DNA of 64,000 nucleotides from Sarcocystis neurona (Eukaryota > Apicomplexa > Conoidasida > Eucoccidiorida > Sarcocystidae): NCBI GenBank assembly GCA_000727475.1, contig KL647289.1:9093507-9157506 (forward strand). Reading direction: 5' to 3'. The position numbers and the translations under genes were made by a program. Under the pieces are notes generated by a model. It saw nothing but the letters and a program-made list of their open reading frames with translations. It did not search any database and had not been told where the DNA came from. Shown here piece after piece: positions 1-11,100 of the stretch (positions within the stretch are counted from its first letter, which is position 1; each line of letters starts with the position of its first letter).

Positions 1-420
1 CGGTGTACAGACACCTTACACACGCTTCACGTACACCCCACACACCCGAGATTCGCTGTACATACACCCCACACATGCTACACACACACCCACATACGCT
101 GTACAAACACTCCATATACGCTGTGCACACACCCCACATACGCCGTACATACACCCGACACGCGCTGTACTTTCACGCCACATATGCTGTACATACACCC
201 CACACGCGCTATACAAACACCCCGCATACGCTGTTGCTACAGTCCGCGAACGCTGTAAACATACTCCCGACGCTGCACATACAACCACACGCCGCGTACA
301 TACACCCCACACGGGCGCGGTACACACACACACCACACAAACGGTGCACATCCGCCTCACGGACATTGCAGATACACTTCGTATGCGGTGTACGTACACC
401 TCGCACACGCAGGATCAATG
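1..420. repeat. degenerate 22-24 bp minisatellite (GTACA-CACCCCACA type)
   Basis: The first about 420 bases are diverged copies of a unit close to CGCTGTACATACACCCCACA, recognisable from the recurring words CGCTGTAC, ACACCCCACA and TACGC. Copies differ by substitutions and small length changes. The reading frames open across it are repeat artefacts. The array probably continues off the left edge. Confidence 0.7.
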
Positions 421-539
421 CCCCCCACGCGACGTGTCTCAACGTCATCAACGCGTGCCTTTCCAGTGCGCTGCGCACACACTTCAACTTTCGTAGTCCT
501 CAGAGCAGTCCGTGCCTCTCGATAAGATCAACAAGCAGC

Positions 540-830
540 CATCTCTGGCAGTACACGTATACAAACGTGTGGATATATATATATATACCTCTCCACTAAT
601 ATATATATATATATGCCGTCCCCCGCAGGACTCTTCTTCGTCACTCGCCCGCATCGCTACACTATATACATAGATGTGTATATGCATATACGGATACGTA
701 TATATGTATACGTACACATGTTCATGGATAAGTATAAACGTATATGCATACATATACATACATATCTATGCATACAAATATACACGAATACACATATATA
801 TATATATATATATATGAAATGATGTTTGCC
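540..830. repeat. TA/TATG-rich simple sequence
   Basis: This stretch is dominated by TATATA, TATG and TACGTA words, with only a short GC-richer island between about 610 and 660. Nothing coding is supported. Confidence 0.6.
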
Positions 831-1245
831 GGCCTGAGTGAAGAAGATCCCCTGCAGAGCGGAAAACTCCACCGCGACAGTCAAAGAAGCAGTGACCCAG
901 CAGCATTGCCAAGCACTTCCCCAAGGCCCAGCCGAGGAAATATCCCCCGCCCTTCCCCCACGTCGAAGAGGTCGTACGCAAGCGAGCAAGCCGAGCTGAA
1001 GCCCACGGAAGGTCGACGTCCGTAGATATATGTCTCGTACACTGGGACGTAGTACGTCCATCCCAGCAGACAGAGACTACGAACAGATGCGGCGGGATAT
1101 ACGTATTTGTATTAGCGCGTGCACGCGAAGATCAAAGCGGGACGCGCATGCGCTTCCTCACGTTTCCCACACAAAATGAGTCAACATCACCGTCATTCTT
1201 CACTCAGTCCCGCAAATATCATTTCATATATATATATATGTATGT
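793..1245. repeat. inverted repeat with about 50-bp arms
   Basis: The left arm (about 793-847) runs from a (TA)n tract into GAAATGATGTTTGCCGG and on to CTGAGTGAAGAA. The right arm (about 1196-1245) is its reverse complement with a few mismatches, again ending in a (TA)n tract. About 350 bp separate the arms, and the spacer is GC-richer than its flanks. Short open frames exist on both strands in the spacer (for example about 817-1025 plus), but I cannot tie them to a family. The arms could form a hairpin, or be the termini of a small non-autonomous element. Confidence 0.5.
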
Positions 1246-2005
1246 GTGCAGATATATACATATATATATATATACGTATATATATGTATGCATACATCCA
1301 CGTATATGTATACATATGTATGCAGATATATACATATACATATACACGCACATACATATATATATGTGTGTATATATATAGACGCATATATAGAGAGAGA
1401 GAAATGAAAGTCATTTCCTCACGCAGGGAGATGCCTGTACGTCTACGTGTAGATACCCAAGGGTAGAGGCAACTACTTGCACACACCCACACACACGAAG
1501 AGATAGGGAAGAATTTTTTGCCACAAGAAGATGCGAGAATCTACAAGAAGAGGAACACGGTTTTCCTCCCTCTCCATAAAAAGTGCATATACGTCTCCAC
1601 GTCGTACGTTACCAAGAAAGAAACAAGGACGTCTGCGCATGCAGGCATGTGTGCGTTGGCTTGTTCATGCAGAGAGACACACCCACACATATATCGGTCA
1701 ATACAAGCAGAGAGATACACCCACACACACATATTCATAGAGACGAATACCTGCAGAGAGAGACACATCCATACACCTATTTGCCAGGATATACGCATAC
1801 GTACCTACCTACACAGACACGTTGCGCGAGGCCAGTACGGGTGGCAACAGCTACTAATAACTCAGACACAGTAGACACACACATCCACAGGTTTTACCTA
1901 GACACGTACACAGTAAACTTGGATCTCATGTGCGCAGGCGCTCTTATAGAAGAAGCTATCTTTCCTCTATAGTATATGTGTGTTGTGTGTGTAGATTTTC
2001 TGTAC

Positions 2006-2140
2006 CTTCGCTTTAAGCAGAGAGCTGAACCGGCTGATGCGTCCTTCAACGCCGGTCTCCGTCCCGTCGAGCGCCTTGCAGAATGCGTCCTGTTGCTCCT
2101 GCATCAATTCTGTGAAACAGAAGAAGATCTCTGCCTCTGC
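2006..2140 (-). other. exon 6 of the TBC gene
   Basis: The acceptor is GCGCGTCCAG/GCAGAG and the donor is AAAGCGAAG/GTACAG. It is 135 nt and enters and leaves in phase 0. It codes for [20 protein letters not shown] and a following segment ending SLLKAK. This matches the family block ADTFFCFTNLM...LDDSQCGI...STLKDK just after the Gln finger. Confidence 0.82.
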
Positions 2141-5100
2141 CTGGACGCGCAGAACAGGAGGGAGAAAAAAAGGGAGAAGAAGTACGTTCAAATGGCTGCA
2201 ATCGAGAAGAGGAGACCTCCTAGAAAGACGTATAGCAGGTATCTGCAGAGGAAGACGGAGGAAGAGCGCGAGTGACGAAAGGAAGCACGGGAGACACACA
2301 GACGGCGAAGAAGAAAAACGAGAGGAGGACAAGGGCAGGACGGCGACAGAAACAGAAGGAAAGGGACAGAAACGGGAAGAATGGAGAACAGAGAGGAGAC
2401 GAGAAGCACGGGGGGTGTATTCACTCAGAAAAGACTCGAAAGATGGGGGGTGTATTTACTCAGAGAAGACGGGGGGTGTATTTACTCAGAGAAGACGGGG
2501 GGTGTATTTACTCAGAGAAGACTCGGAAGACGGGGGGTGTATGTACTCAGAAAAACGGGGGGGTGTATTTACTCAGAGAAGACGGGGAAGACAGGAAGCA
2601 AATAGAAAGCGCGAAAAGGACCGAAGGAGGTCGACGGAAGAAGAGAAGACCGGAGAAGACGAAGACGGAGAGGCAGAGGACAGCAACAGCAGCGAGGGAA
2701 CACAAAGGAGGGGTGACTTTGGCAGGGAGAACAGGCCGACGGAAGACCGTGGATATATAAGTTGCCCACGACATTCAGCAGCCTTCCCGGTTTCGCAGAA
2801 GTTCTTCGTCTTGGCCTTGCGGCGCATGCAAGCCCGCGCGAAGGGCCACTGCAAGGAGACGGCCCCCCACGAAAGGGGCAGGGATACGCAGAAACGGAGA
2901 CACAGACAGAAAAGCAGACACGTCTATCGCACATATCGAGCCAGACACACAGAAAGAGAGGAAAAGGTGAATAGAAAGGACAACAGAGATCGGGACAAAA
3001 GAAATGTGGAGAAGGTGCGACACACAAAAAGAGTAAAAAGCAGAGAAACAGCCAGCGAGACACAGGCAGACACAGAAAGAGAGACACCACCACATATATC
3101 GAGCTGAGATGATAGCGAGACAGCTACATATAAAGGGAAAACAGAAGATAAAAAAAAGTCAGTGAGAGATACACAGAGAAACACACAGAGACAGAAAGCG
3201 AGACACACACACATATATATATGGGGATATGAAAGGATGAGACGTGTAAAGGGAGGTCGAGACGGAGAGGTAGAGGACGAAAGGACGGTAGGGAGACGGG
3301 AAAAGAGAGAGAGACATAAAGGCAAACACATAGAGAGTGGGATCGAAAAACAGCTATACATATATATATATATATGTATGTATATATGTATGTATGTATA
3401 TATGTATGTATGTATATATGTATGTATGTATATATGTATGTATGTATATATGTATATATGTATGTATATATGTATGTATGTATGTATATATGTATGTATG
3501 TATATATGTATGTATGTATATATGTATACGTATGTATATATGTATACGTATGTATATATGTATACGTATGTATATATGTATACGTATGTATATATGTATA
3601 CGTATGTATATATGTATACGTATGTATATATGTATACGTATGTATATATGTATGTATGTATATATGTATGTATGTATATATGTATACGTATGTATATATG
3701 TATACGTATGTATATATGTATGTATGTATATATGTATGTATGTATATATGTATACGTATGTATATATGTATACGTATGTATATATGTATGTATGTATATA
3801 TGTATGTATGTATATATGTATATGTATGTATATATGTATATGTATGTATATATGTATATGTATGTATGTATGTGTACGCAGACATATATATGTCTCTCCT
3901 ATGCAGAGGGTCTCCGGACGGGCGGGCACAGAAGAAGGGAGAAAGCAACTGCAGAGTAGAAACGAGACGTAAATTGACAGAAGAGATAAACAGCCGGGAG
4001 AACGAGGAAGAGCAGGCGGGGTGAAGAGAATAAAAAAGAGATATCACACAAGTGTGCGGGAGTATACTACAACCTTCGGCAACTCTCCACACATATCAAT
4101 ATATAGAGAGAGAGAGACAGGGACAGACTCCCCTTATCACCACACGTATGTACACAAACGCATACATATATATATGTGTGTGTACATACAGATACACAAA
4201 CACCGAAGCATATGCGTATATAAATGTAGACAAACGTCCGTGTCCGTAGGCATACATATATATAAATATACACCTCCACATATGTATATATGTATATATT
4301 TGCTGTGGGCATATCCACAATGTATTTGTCTCTTCCCTTGCGATATGTTTGCACACCAACGCGTCAAAGATACCCACGCCACCACTACACATATGCACAT
4401 ACACATACATATATATAGAGAGAGTATTGAAGAAGATCATAGAGATGATTCGGAGAAGCAGACACAGAGGGGCAGCTACGTGATTTGACACGTGTACACA
4501 CAAAGGAAGTTTACTTTTCTCTACGAACTGCTGTTCAAGAGACTTCAGCGTATGCCACTGTCGTTACACCAGAGACAGAGACACAGGACGGCACGCGTAT
4601 ATATGTATATAGACGCGATATATATGAGAGACACACACATACACAGGAAGAGGAAAATTTACAGGAGAAATTCAGAGGAGCATCAATACGTATACGTGTA
4701 TTGGTGAGAGACGTAGAAAACGAGACACACACATTTACAGAGAGAAACATACCGACATACGACGGACATGCACAGCCTTCCAACGGGGCGGGAAAGAGAT
4801 AGACAAGTCCCGGCCACACTTTAGCGATATATAGTTATCTACAGATATAAACACAAGTATTTGTTGTCTGCGTTCTTAGAGGAAGAACTTCTGCTTTTAC
4901 TTGAAGAGGATCCGTCGACAGCGGATCGTTCATCAGGACAAAGTACAGCGGGGCGAGGAGTTCATTCATTCCTTGAACGTAGCGTATGCTTGGGTTCGCC
5001 TTCGCATAGATAAAAAGAATTCTCGCCAGCAGATCGTAGTGACGTCGCGGCTGCAGTAAGTCGCAGAAGTCCTGCACTCCTGCTGCAGCACGCCGCGGCT

Positions 5101-8100
5101 GCTGCTGCGCCTCCCGACGTTCCTCCTGCTCCTGCTTCTCCTCCCCCGCCTTCTCCTCCCCCGCCTTCTCCTGCTGCGTCTGCTGCTGCGTCTGCTGCTG
5201 GGCCTGCTGCTGCACCTGCTGGACCTGTTGCTGCGTCTGTCGCGCGTCTCCTTGCAGACTCTGTGGCGGCTGCTGTTCTTCGCGCTGACGCTGCTGCTCC
5301 TGCTCCCAGACTTTCCCGAACTGCTCGTGCCGCTGCTGCTCTTCCTGCAGCCCCTCCCCTGCCAGGAAAACGCATGCAAACCGGACGCGAAGCAGCAGCA
5401 AACGCATTATCAGCAGCAAGTGCCTCCCACCACCACCCCCAGACAGCTGCACAGTACGTAGACGGAAACAAGCAGCAGCAGCAGTCAGCAAAGTCCCTGC
5501 AAGCGCAGCAGCAAAAACAGCAACTACAGCGCAGAATATACAGTAGCAGCAGCAACAACCCCCGGTGAGGAGGCCTGCAGCAGCAGCACCGGCATCAGCG
5601 CGCGCGCAGCAACTCAGACACGGAAGGGCGGGAGACGCGGCGGCGGCAGGGTGGAGCAACTGCGCAGCAGCCGCATGCACCGCCAGCCGCAGAATCGAGA
5701 CAGCCGCAAGTCAGCAGGCGCATGCAGCATTGTGCCGTGGCGTCTCCTCAGCAGGGTGTCAGGCTTCGAACAGCAGCAGCAGCCCGCAGCAGCGCAAAGC
5801 CGCTTTTATTAACGTACTTCACACGGGAGTGCGCAGCAGCAGCAGCGACCACACGCTGGTATCATCGCTGGTAACTGGGAAGCAATCATATATACCTCAG
5901 GGAAAGCAGCAGCCGCAAAGGCAGCACGTCAAGACACACCGCAGCACCAGCAGCAGAACCGCGCCCGTGAGCAGACTCACGCGGAACAGCAGCAGAACCG
6001 CGCTCAAAAGCAAACTCGGGCGCAGCAGCAGCATTTATACACTTCTATATGCATCCACTACTGCATGCAGCTATACACACAAAGAAAGAGAGAGATACTC
6101 TGTCGCACAGTTATGCATGTATAGAATCCACTGCATACGCGACTATAGACGTGCATATACATGTATACATATAGGCAGATATATATATATATACGCATAT
6201 AGAGATAGACAGATACGTACATATGTATACCCTGCTTCTCGTATGCGTGTGTATATATATATACATATATATGTTACTGGTGTGAGAGCGTATACATATA
6301 TATATATATATAGGTATGTAGTGAACGGCACAGGGAGTACAGGTACGTCTGCATACGCGAAGCTCCCTACGAAAGGGGCCGGCCGGTGGTATTTCACTCA
6401 AAACTGCGGGAGCATCGATGTTTACTACTTGACGCTGCTGCTGTGCGTGTCGCTGCTGGTACGGCTGCTGGTAACACGCCTGCTGCAGAGGCCGCTCTCT
6501 TGTGCTGCTACTACTACTGTCACTGTTACTGCTGCCACCGCTGTCACTGTTACTGCTGCCACCGCTGCTGCTGCCGCTGCTACTGCTGTCGCTGCTATTG
6601 CTGTCGCTGCTATTGCTGTCCCTGCTACTGCTGTCGCTGCTATTGCTGTCGCTGCTATTGCTGTCGCTGCTATTGCTGTCGCTGCTATTGCTGTCGCTGC
6701 TATTGCTGTCGCTGCTACTGCTGTCGCTGCTACTGCTGTCGCTGCTACTACTGTCGCTGCTACTACTGTCGCTGCTACTGCTGTCGCTGCTACTGCTGTC
6801 GCTGCTACTGCTGTCGCTGCTACTGCTGTCGCTGCTACTGCTGTCGCTGCTACTGCTGTCGCTGCTACTGCTGTCGCTGCTACTGCTGTCGCTGCTACTG
6901 CTGTCGCTGCTGCTGTTGTCGGTGCTGCTGTTGTCGGTGCTGCTGGTGCTGCCGCTGTTGGTGCTGCCGCTGTTGGTGCTGCCGCTGTTGGTGCTGCTGT
7001 TGGTGGTGCTGCTGCTGTTGGTGACGGTGGCGCATGCGCTACGCCTCATTGCTGCGGGTGTACGACCTACTGCTGCTGCTGTGACCGCTGCTGGTGCCGC
7101 TCCTACGGTTGCTGCAGCAGCTGGCATTACCCGAAGGAAGCAAGAGACGCAGCAGAGCTGCCGAGTGAGCACATGTGTCTGCTGGACGAGCAGCAGCCGC
7201 GGCGGGGGGAAGAAGAGGAGGACGCGGAGGAGGCGGAGGAGGAGGCGCCGTCCGTGCCGCTTCCTGTAGCAGAATATCGACGGGATCCTGGGCTTGCGGC
7301 GCAGAGGCGTCGCATGCCAAGTCTTCGAATTTCTCCCTGCCTTCCGGTTGCGGCAGCCTTCCGGACCTACCCATCCCCGTGCTGCTGTCCTTGCTCTTGC
7401 TGCTCCTGTCGTCGCCGTTGCGGCTGGTGGAGTTGCTGCTGCTGCTACTCCTCGCGTCGCTGCTGCTGCGGCTGCTGGCGTGGCAGCTGCTACTCCTGCT
7501 ACTGCTGTTGTTGCTGCTGTTGCTGCTGCTCCCGCTGCTACGTCTGCGGCGGGCAGCGTCAAGCGCTGTGAACGGCTCACTACTGCTGCGTTTCCACGTT
7601 GAGGAAGGGATACTAGCAGTTGCTGCAGCACCTGCAGCAGCAGCAGTTGACGACGAAATGGGCGACGGCAGCACACTGCAACTCCCCGGGTTTTCTGCTT
7701 CAGCTGGCGCGTGCGTCTTCCCCGCACGAGAAGAACAAGCCCGCAGCAGGGAAGAAGAAGAAGAGACTTTGCTTCTGAACGCATGCGCCTTCTTGCGTGA
7801 AGAGCTCGCCCAAGACGAAAAAGAGAAAGGAGACGGCGGTTTCCACAAATTAGCTGACACCTGAGGAAGAGAAGGAAACCCAGAAGAAGAAGAAGCACCG
7901 GCTGCAAGGGGAGACTGGCTGCTACTATCGCCAGCACGAGAGGAGGCAGCGCCGGTCGCAGCAACACCTACAGCAGCAGCAGCAGTGGGCGTTGTCGGAG
8001 AGCTGCTCTTTCCACTACCCGCACCAGAGCAGCGAGAGGACGAAGAAGAAGAAGAAGAGACCGCAGCAGCGGCAGCAGCAAATAACTGCGGAGAAGAGAA

Positions 8101-11100
8101 GGAAGAGGGAAAACCCGAAGAAGAGAACGAACAAGATGTGCTGTTGACAGAAGGAGAAGGAAAGCGCAACGGATTGGCCAAGTAGCTGCCACCGGCGCAG
8201 CTGCTTTTCTTCGGTCGCAGCGATGCTGCTGCATTTCTGCAGAAATCTGCTGCACGCTGTCCTGCATCCTTGATGCTGCTGCTGCTCTTTTTCCCTTCCG
8301 ACTTTCTTCCTTCTGTCGCTCGCCCTGCAACCCGAACTCCCACCACTTCTCTCCCCCCTCCCGCTGCTGCTGCATCTGCTGCTTCTCCCTCTGCCAGTCC
8401 TGCCTTTCCTCCTCCTGCTCGTGCTGCTTCTGCTCCTGCTCTCGTTCCTGTCACTGCTCCTGCTGCTGCTCCTGCTACGGCTGCTGCTGCTGCTCCAGCT
8501 GCTGTTCCTGCTGCTGCTCCTGCTGCAGCTCCTGCAGCTGTTCCTGCTCCTGCTCCTGCTGCTGGTAATGGACGGCCAACGCAAGCGGCTGTCGCAGCAG
8601 GCTCGCTGCATTTCAACGGAGCTTGGTCGGCAGATCGAGCGGGGAAGAGAACTTCATATGGCAGCAGCAGCGGTATCGATTCTTCTTCTCCCTCCGGCTC
8701 CTTCCTTCCCTCCTGCTGCTGCGGGTTGTGCTGCGGCTGTCCGAACTGCTGCTGCTGATGGTCAACGTGTCCCTCCTGCTGCTGCAGAGCTCGCAAAGGA
8801 AGGGGCATCTGTGCTTCTCTGTGGGGCTCAGCTCCGGCTTGAAGAAAGGCCAGGTTCTCCTCCTCCTCTTCCTTTCTCTCCCCCTGATATCGCTGCTGCT
8901 GCTTCTGCTGCTGCCGCTGTTGAAGCGTGAGGCGCGGCTGCTGCGGTGCTTGCTGCTGCTGCTCCTGCTGCAGCATGCGGAGCAGCACACCGCGCTGCTG
9001 CTGCCGCTGTTGTTCCCCGTGCTGCTGCTGCTGCTGTTGGACCAGGAGGACGCAAAGTCGCTGTTGCTGCTGCTGGTGCTCTGCTTGTACAAAAGGATCA
9101 TAGTTGAAAAAGGCCAGCTCGGGTCGTGTACGGAAAACGTCTTTGTTAACTTGATCAAAAATCTCCGTGTCGTCCCAGTAGTTTCTCCATTTGCTGCTTT
9201 GCTGCTGACTCAGAGGCTGCGCATATACGCAGCCGAGATATATACATATACAGACACAGAGAAGAAAGAGATGCACAGACATACATATATATATAGAGAA
9301 AAATAGAGAGAAAGGAGGATAGACAGGTAGGTACACGGAGATAGATATATAGATACGCATGTGTATACACAGAGGGAGACACAGAGATGGTGAACAGCTA
9401 GACAGATAAATATACACAAATAGAAAGAAGAAGAGAGAGGAAGGCAGGTAGACAGATAGACAGATCAGACAGGCGGGTAGATAAATACACACACACACAC
9501 ATATGTAGGTAGATAAACACACATACATAAGCGGGTAGACATATACACACACATGTATACACATCTAAGAGAGTAAAAAGAGAGAGACAACATCAGCACG
9601 TACGCAGATAGACAGAAGGACACATACGAATGCAGACAGATACATAGGTAGACATACACAGATACCCGTGTATAGATGGACAGATGGAGAGAAAGAGATG
9701 TATAATTGGGGGTACCCAGGTCGATAGATTAGTACACACAAGTATAAGCCGATGGATAGGTTGTTGGACACGTGCAATATCAAGGCGAATAGTGAGGAGG
9801 CGAGCTATCTGTCTCCGGGCGCTGGGAAAAGAAAGCTACGCGGATGCACGTATACAGCGGCAGACACATACATACAAACACAGATATATCCACAGACGTG
9901 CATGCGGATAAGGACAGGGAGGCGTACCTTGACGCGTACGTGCGGCTTTGACACATATACGAGGAGACAGGAAGACAGCGAGAAGTGAATATGTGTGGAA
10001 CAACTACATACGACGAAGAGAAGTCTGAGCCACATAGAAGTAGACACGCGTAGAAGAAGTATATACACACGGAAAGTGTGGGAGAGAGAGCCGTGAAGTA
10101 GACACGTGCAGTAGATCTGCATTCGAAGAAGAGGAAGACGTGAGCAAGTGTTTGGGGGGGGAAGAAAAAGTAGACACGTGCAGAGGGAGAATATATGCAG
10201 CGGAACACGTGAGACACACGTATGCGTAGGTGAGGAGATTTCCGTGGGAAGAGACGAAAAGACAAAATTTCACGTCTACCAAAGAGAGGGTTCGATCCGC
10301 GCGAGCGCGTGCGCATATACACCTCCTCGTAGGAATGTGTGGAGACCTACGTGGAGAGGAGAAAATGACACATATCCACAAAGTAAAAGCACATGCACGC
10401 GCCAGCTAGCTTCTTCACACGCACCCGGGAACAAAACCCACTTGCAGCCCATTCATCTCCACATCTCTCGGCGAGACACGGAGACACGGAGACAGCGAGA
10501 CACACACATACACACAGGGAGACGGAGACACAGATGTAGAATGATTCATATATTCGCCCAAGCGAGTGACAGAGGTACGTGTCTACGTATGAGACCGGCG
10601 GACACCAAGTCGGGGGGAGGCAGGGGGAGACGGGGAGACGGCGTCGAGACCGGGAGACACACACACACAGGCACATATAGACGACTGCTGACATTCACCC
10701 GTTCAGTAGTTTTCCTGATTTTATCGGTGTGACTACTCCCACGGCTGTTGATATACCAGGCATACATGGGGACGAAGAAAGGCACGGATACGCAGACATA
10801 CAGAGAGGCGGAGAAATAACACGAAGGAGACGTAGAAGACAGATAGAGATATACACGGAGAGATACATATATCGGTGTGTAGCTTGGTGGACGTAGAGAG
10901 GTGACTACACAGGTTGTCCGGAGACGGATACGTACTTCTTCTCCTCAAGTGCTTCTACAGGGAAGTACACGAGATCAGCAAGACAACAGGACACGGCAAA
11001 GAAGGAGACGCATTCCTGGCCCGGGGACACTGACACACAGACAGACAGCTCGCGAAAAGACGCTCGCACAAGCCGTCTACCTCTGGAGACAGGGTGACGC

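Noticed and set aside
820..1025. Last TBC exons in the GC-richer island at the left edge
   Set aside because: All three minus frames were read and none contains the expected R-W-x-T-L-L or W-D-x-L pattern.
3124..4092. 322-codon minus frame of Thr-Tyr-Ile-His repeats
   Set aside because: Translation of the TATG microsatellite.
5565..7571. 668-codon plus-strand frame rich in Ala-Val-Ala-Ala-Thr
   Set aside because: Antisense shadow of triplet repeats and of TBC exon 4. It has no domain and runs through TATATA intron sequence.
6111..7967. 618-codon minus-strand open frame with DSSSS repeats
   Set aside because: It lies largely in an intron of the TBC model and is open only because the 15-bp and CAG repeats lack stops. 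The conserved exon 4 uses another frame across 7131-7967.
10280..10312. GGTTCGATCC, a perfect tRNA B-box-like word
   Set aside because: The flanking bases do not pair as a T stem, and no A box, D arm or anticodon arm fits upstream.
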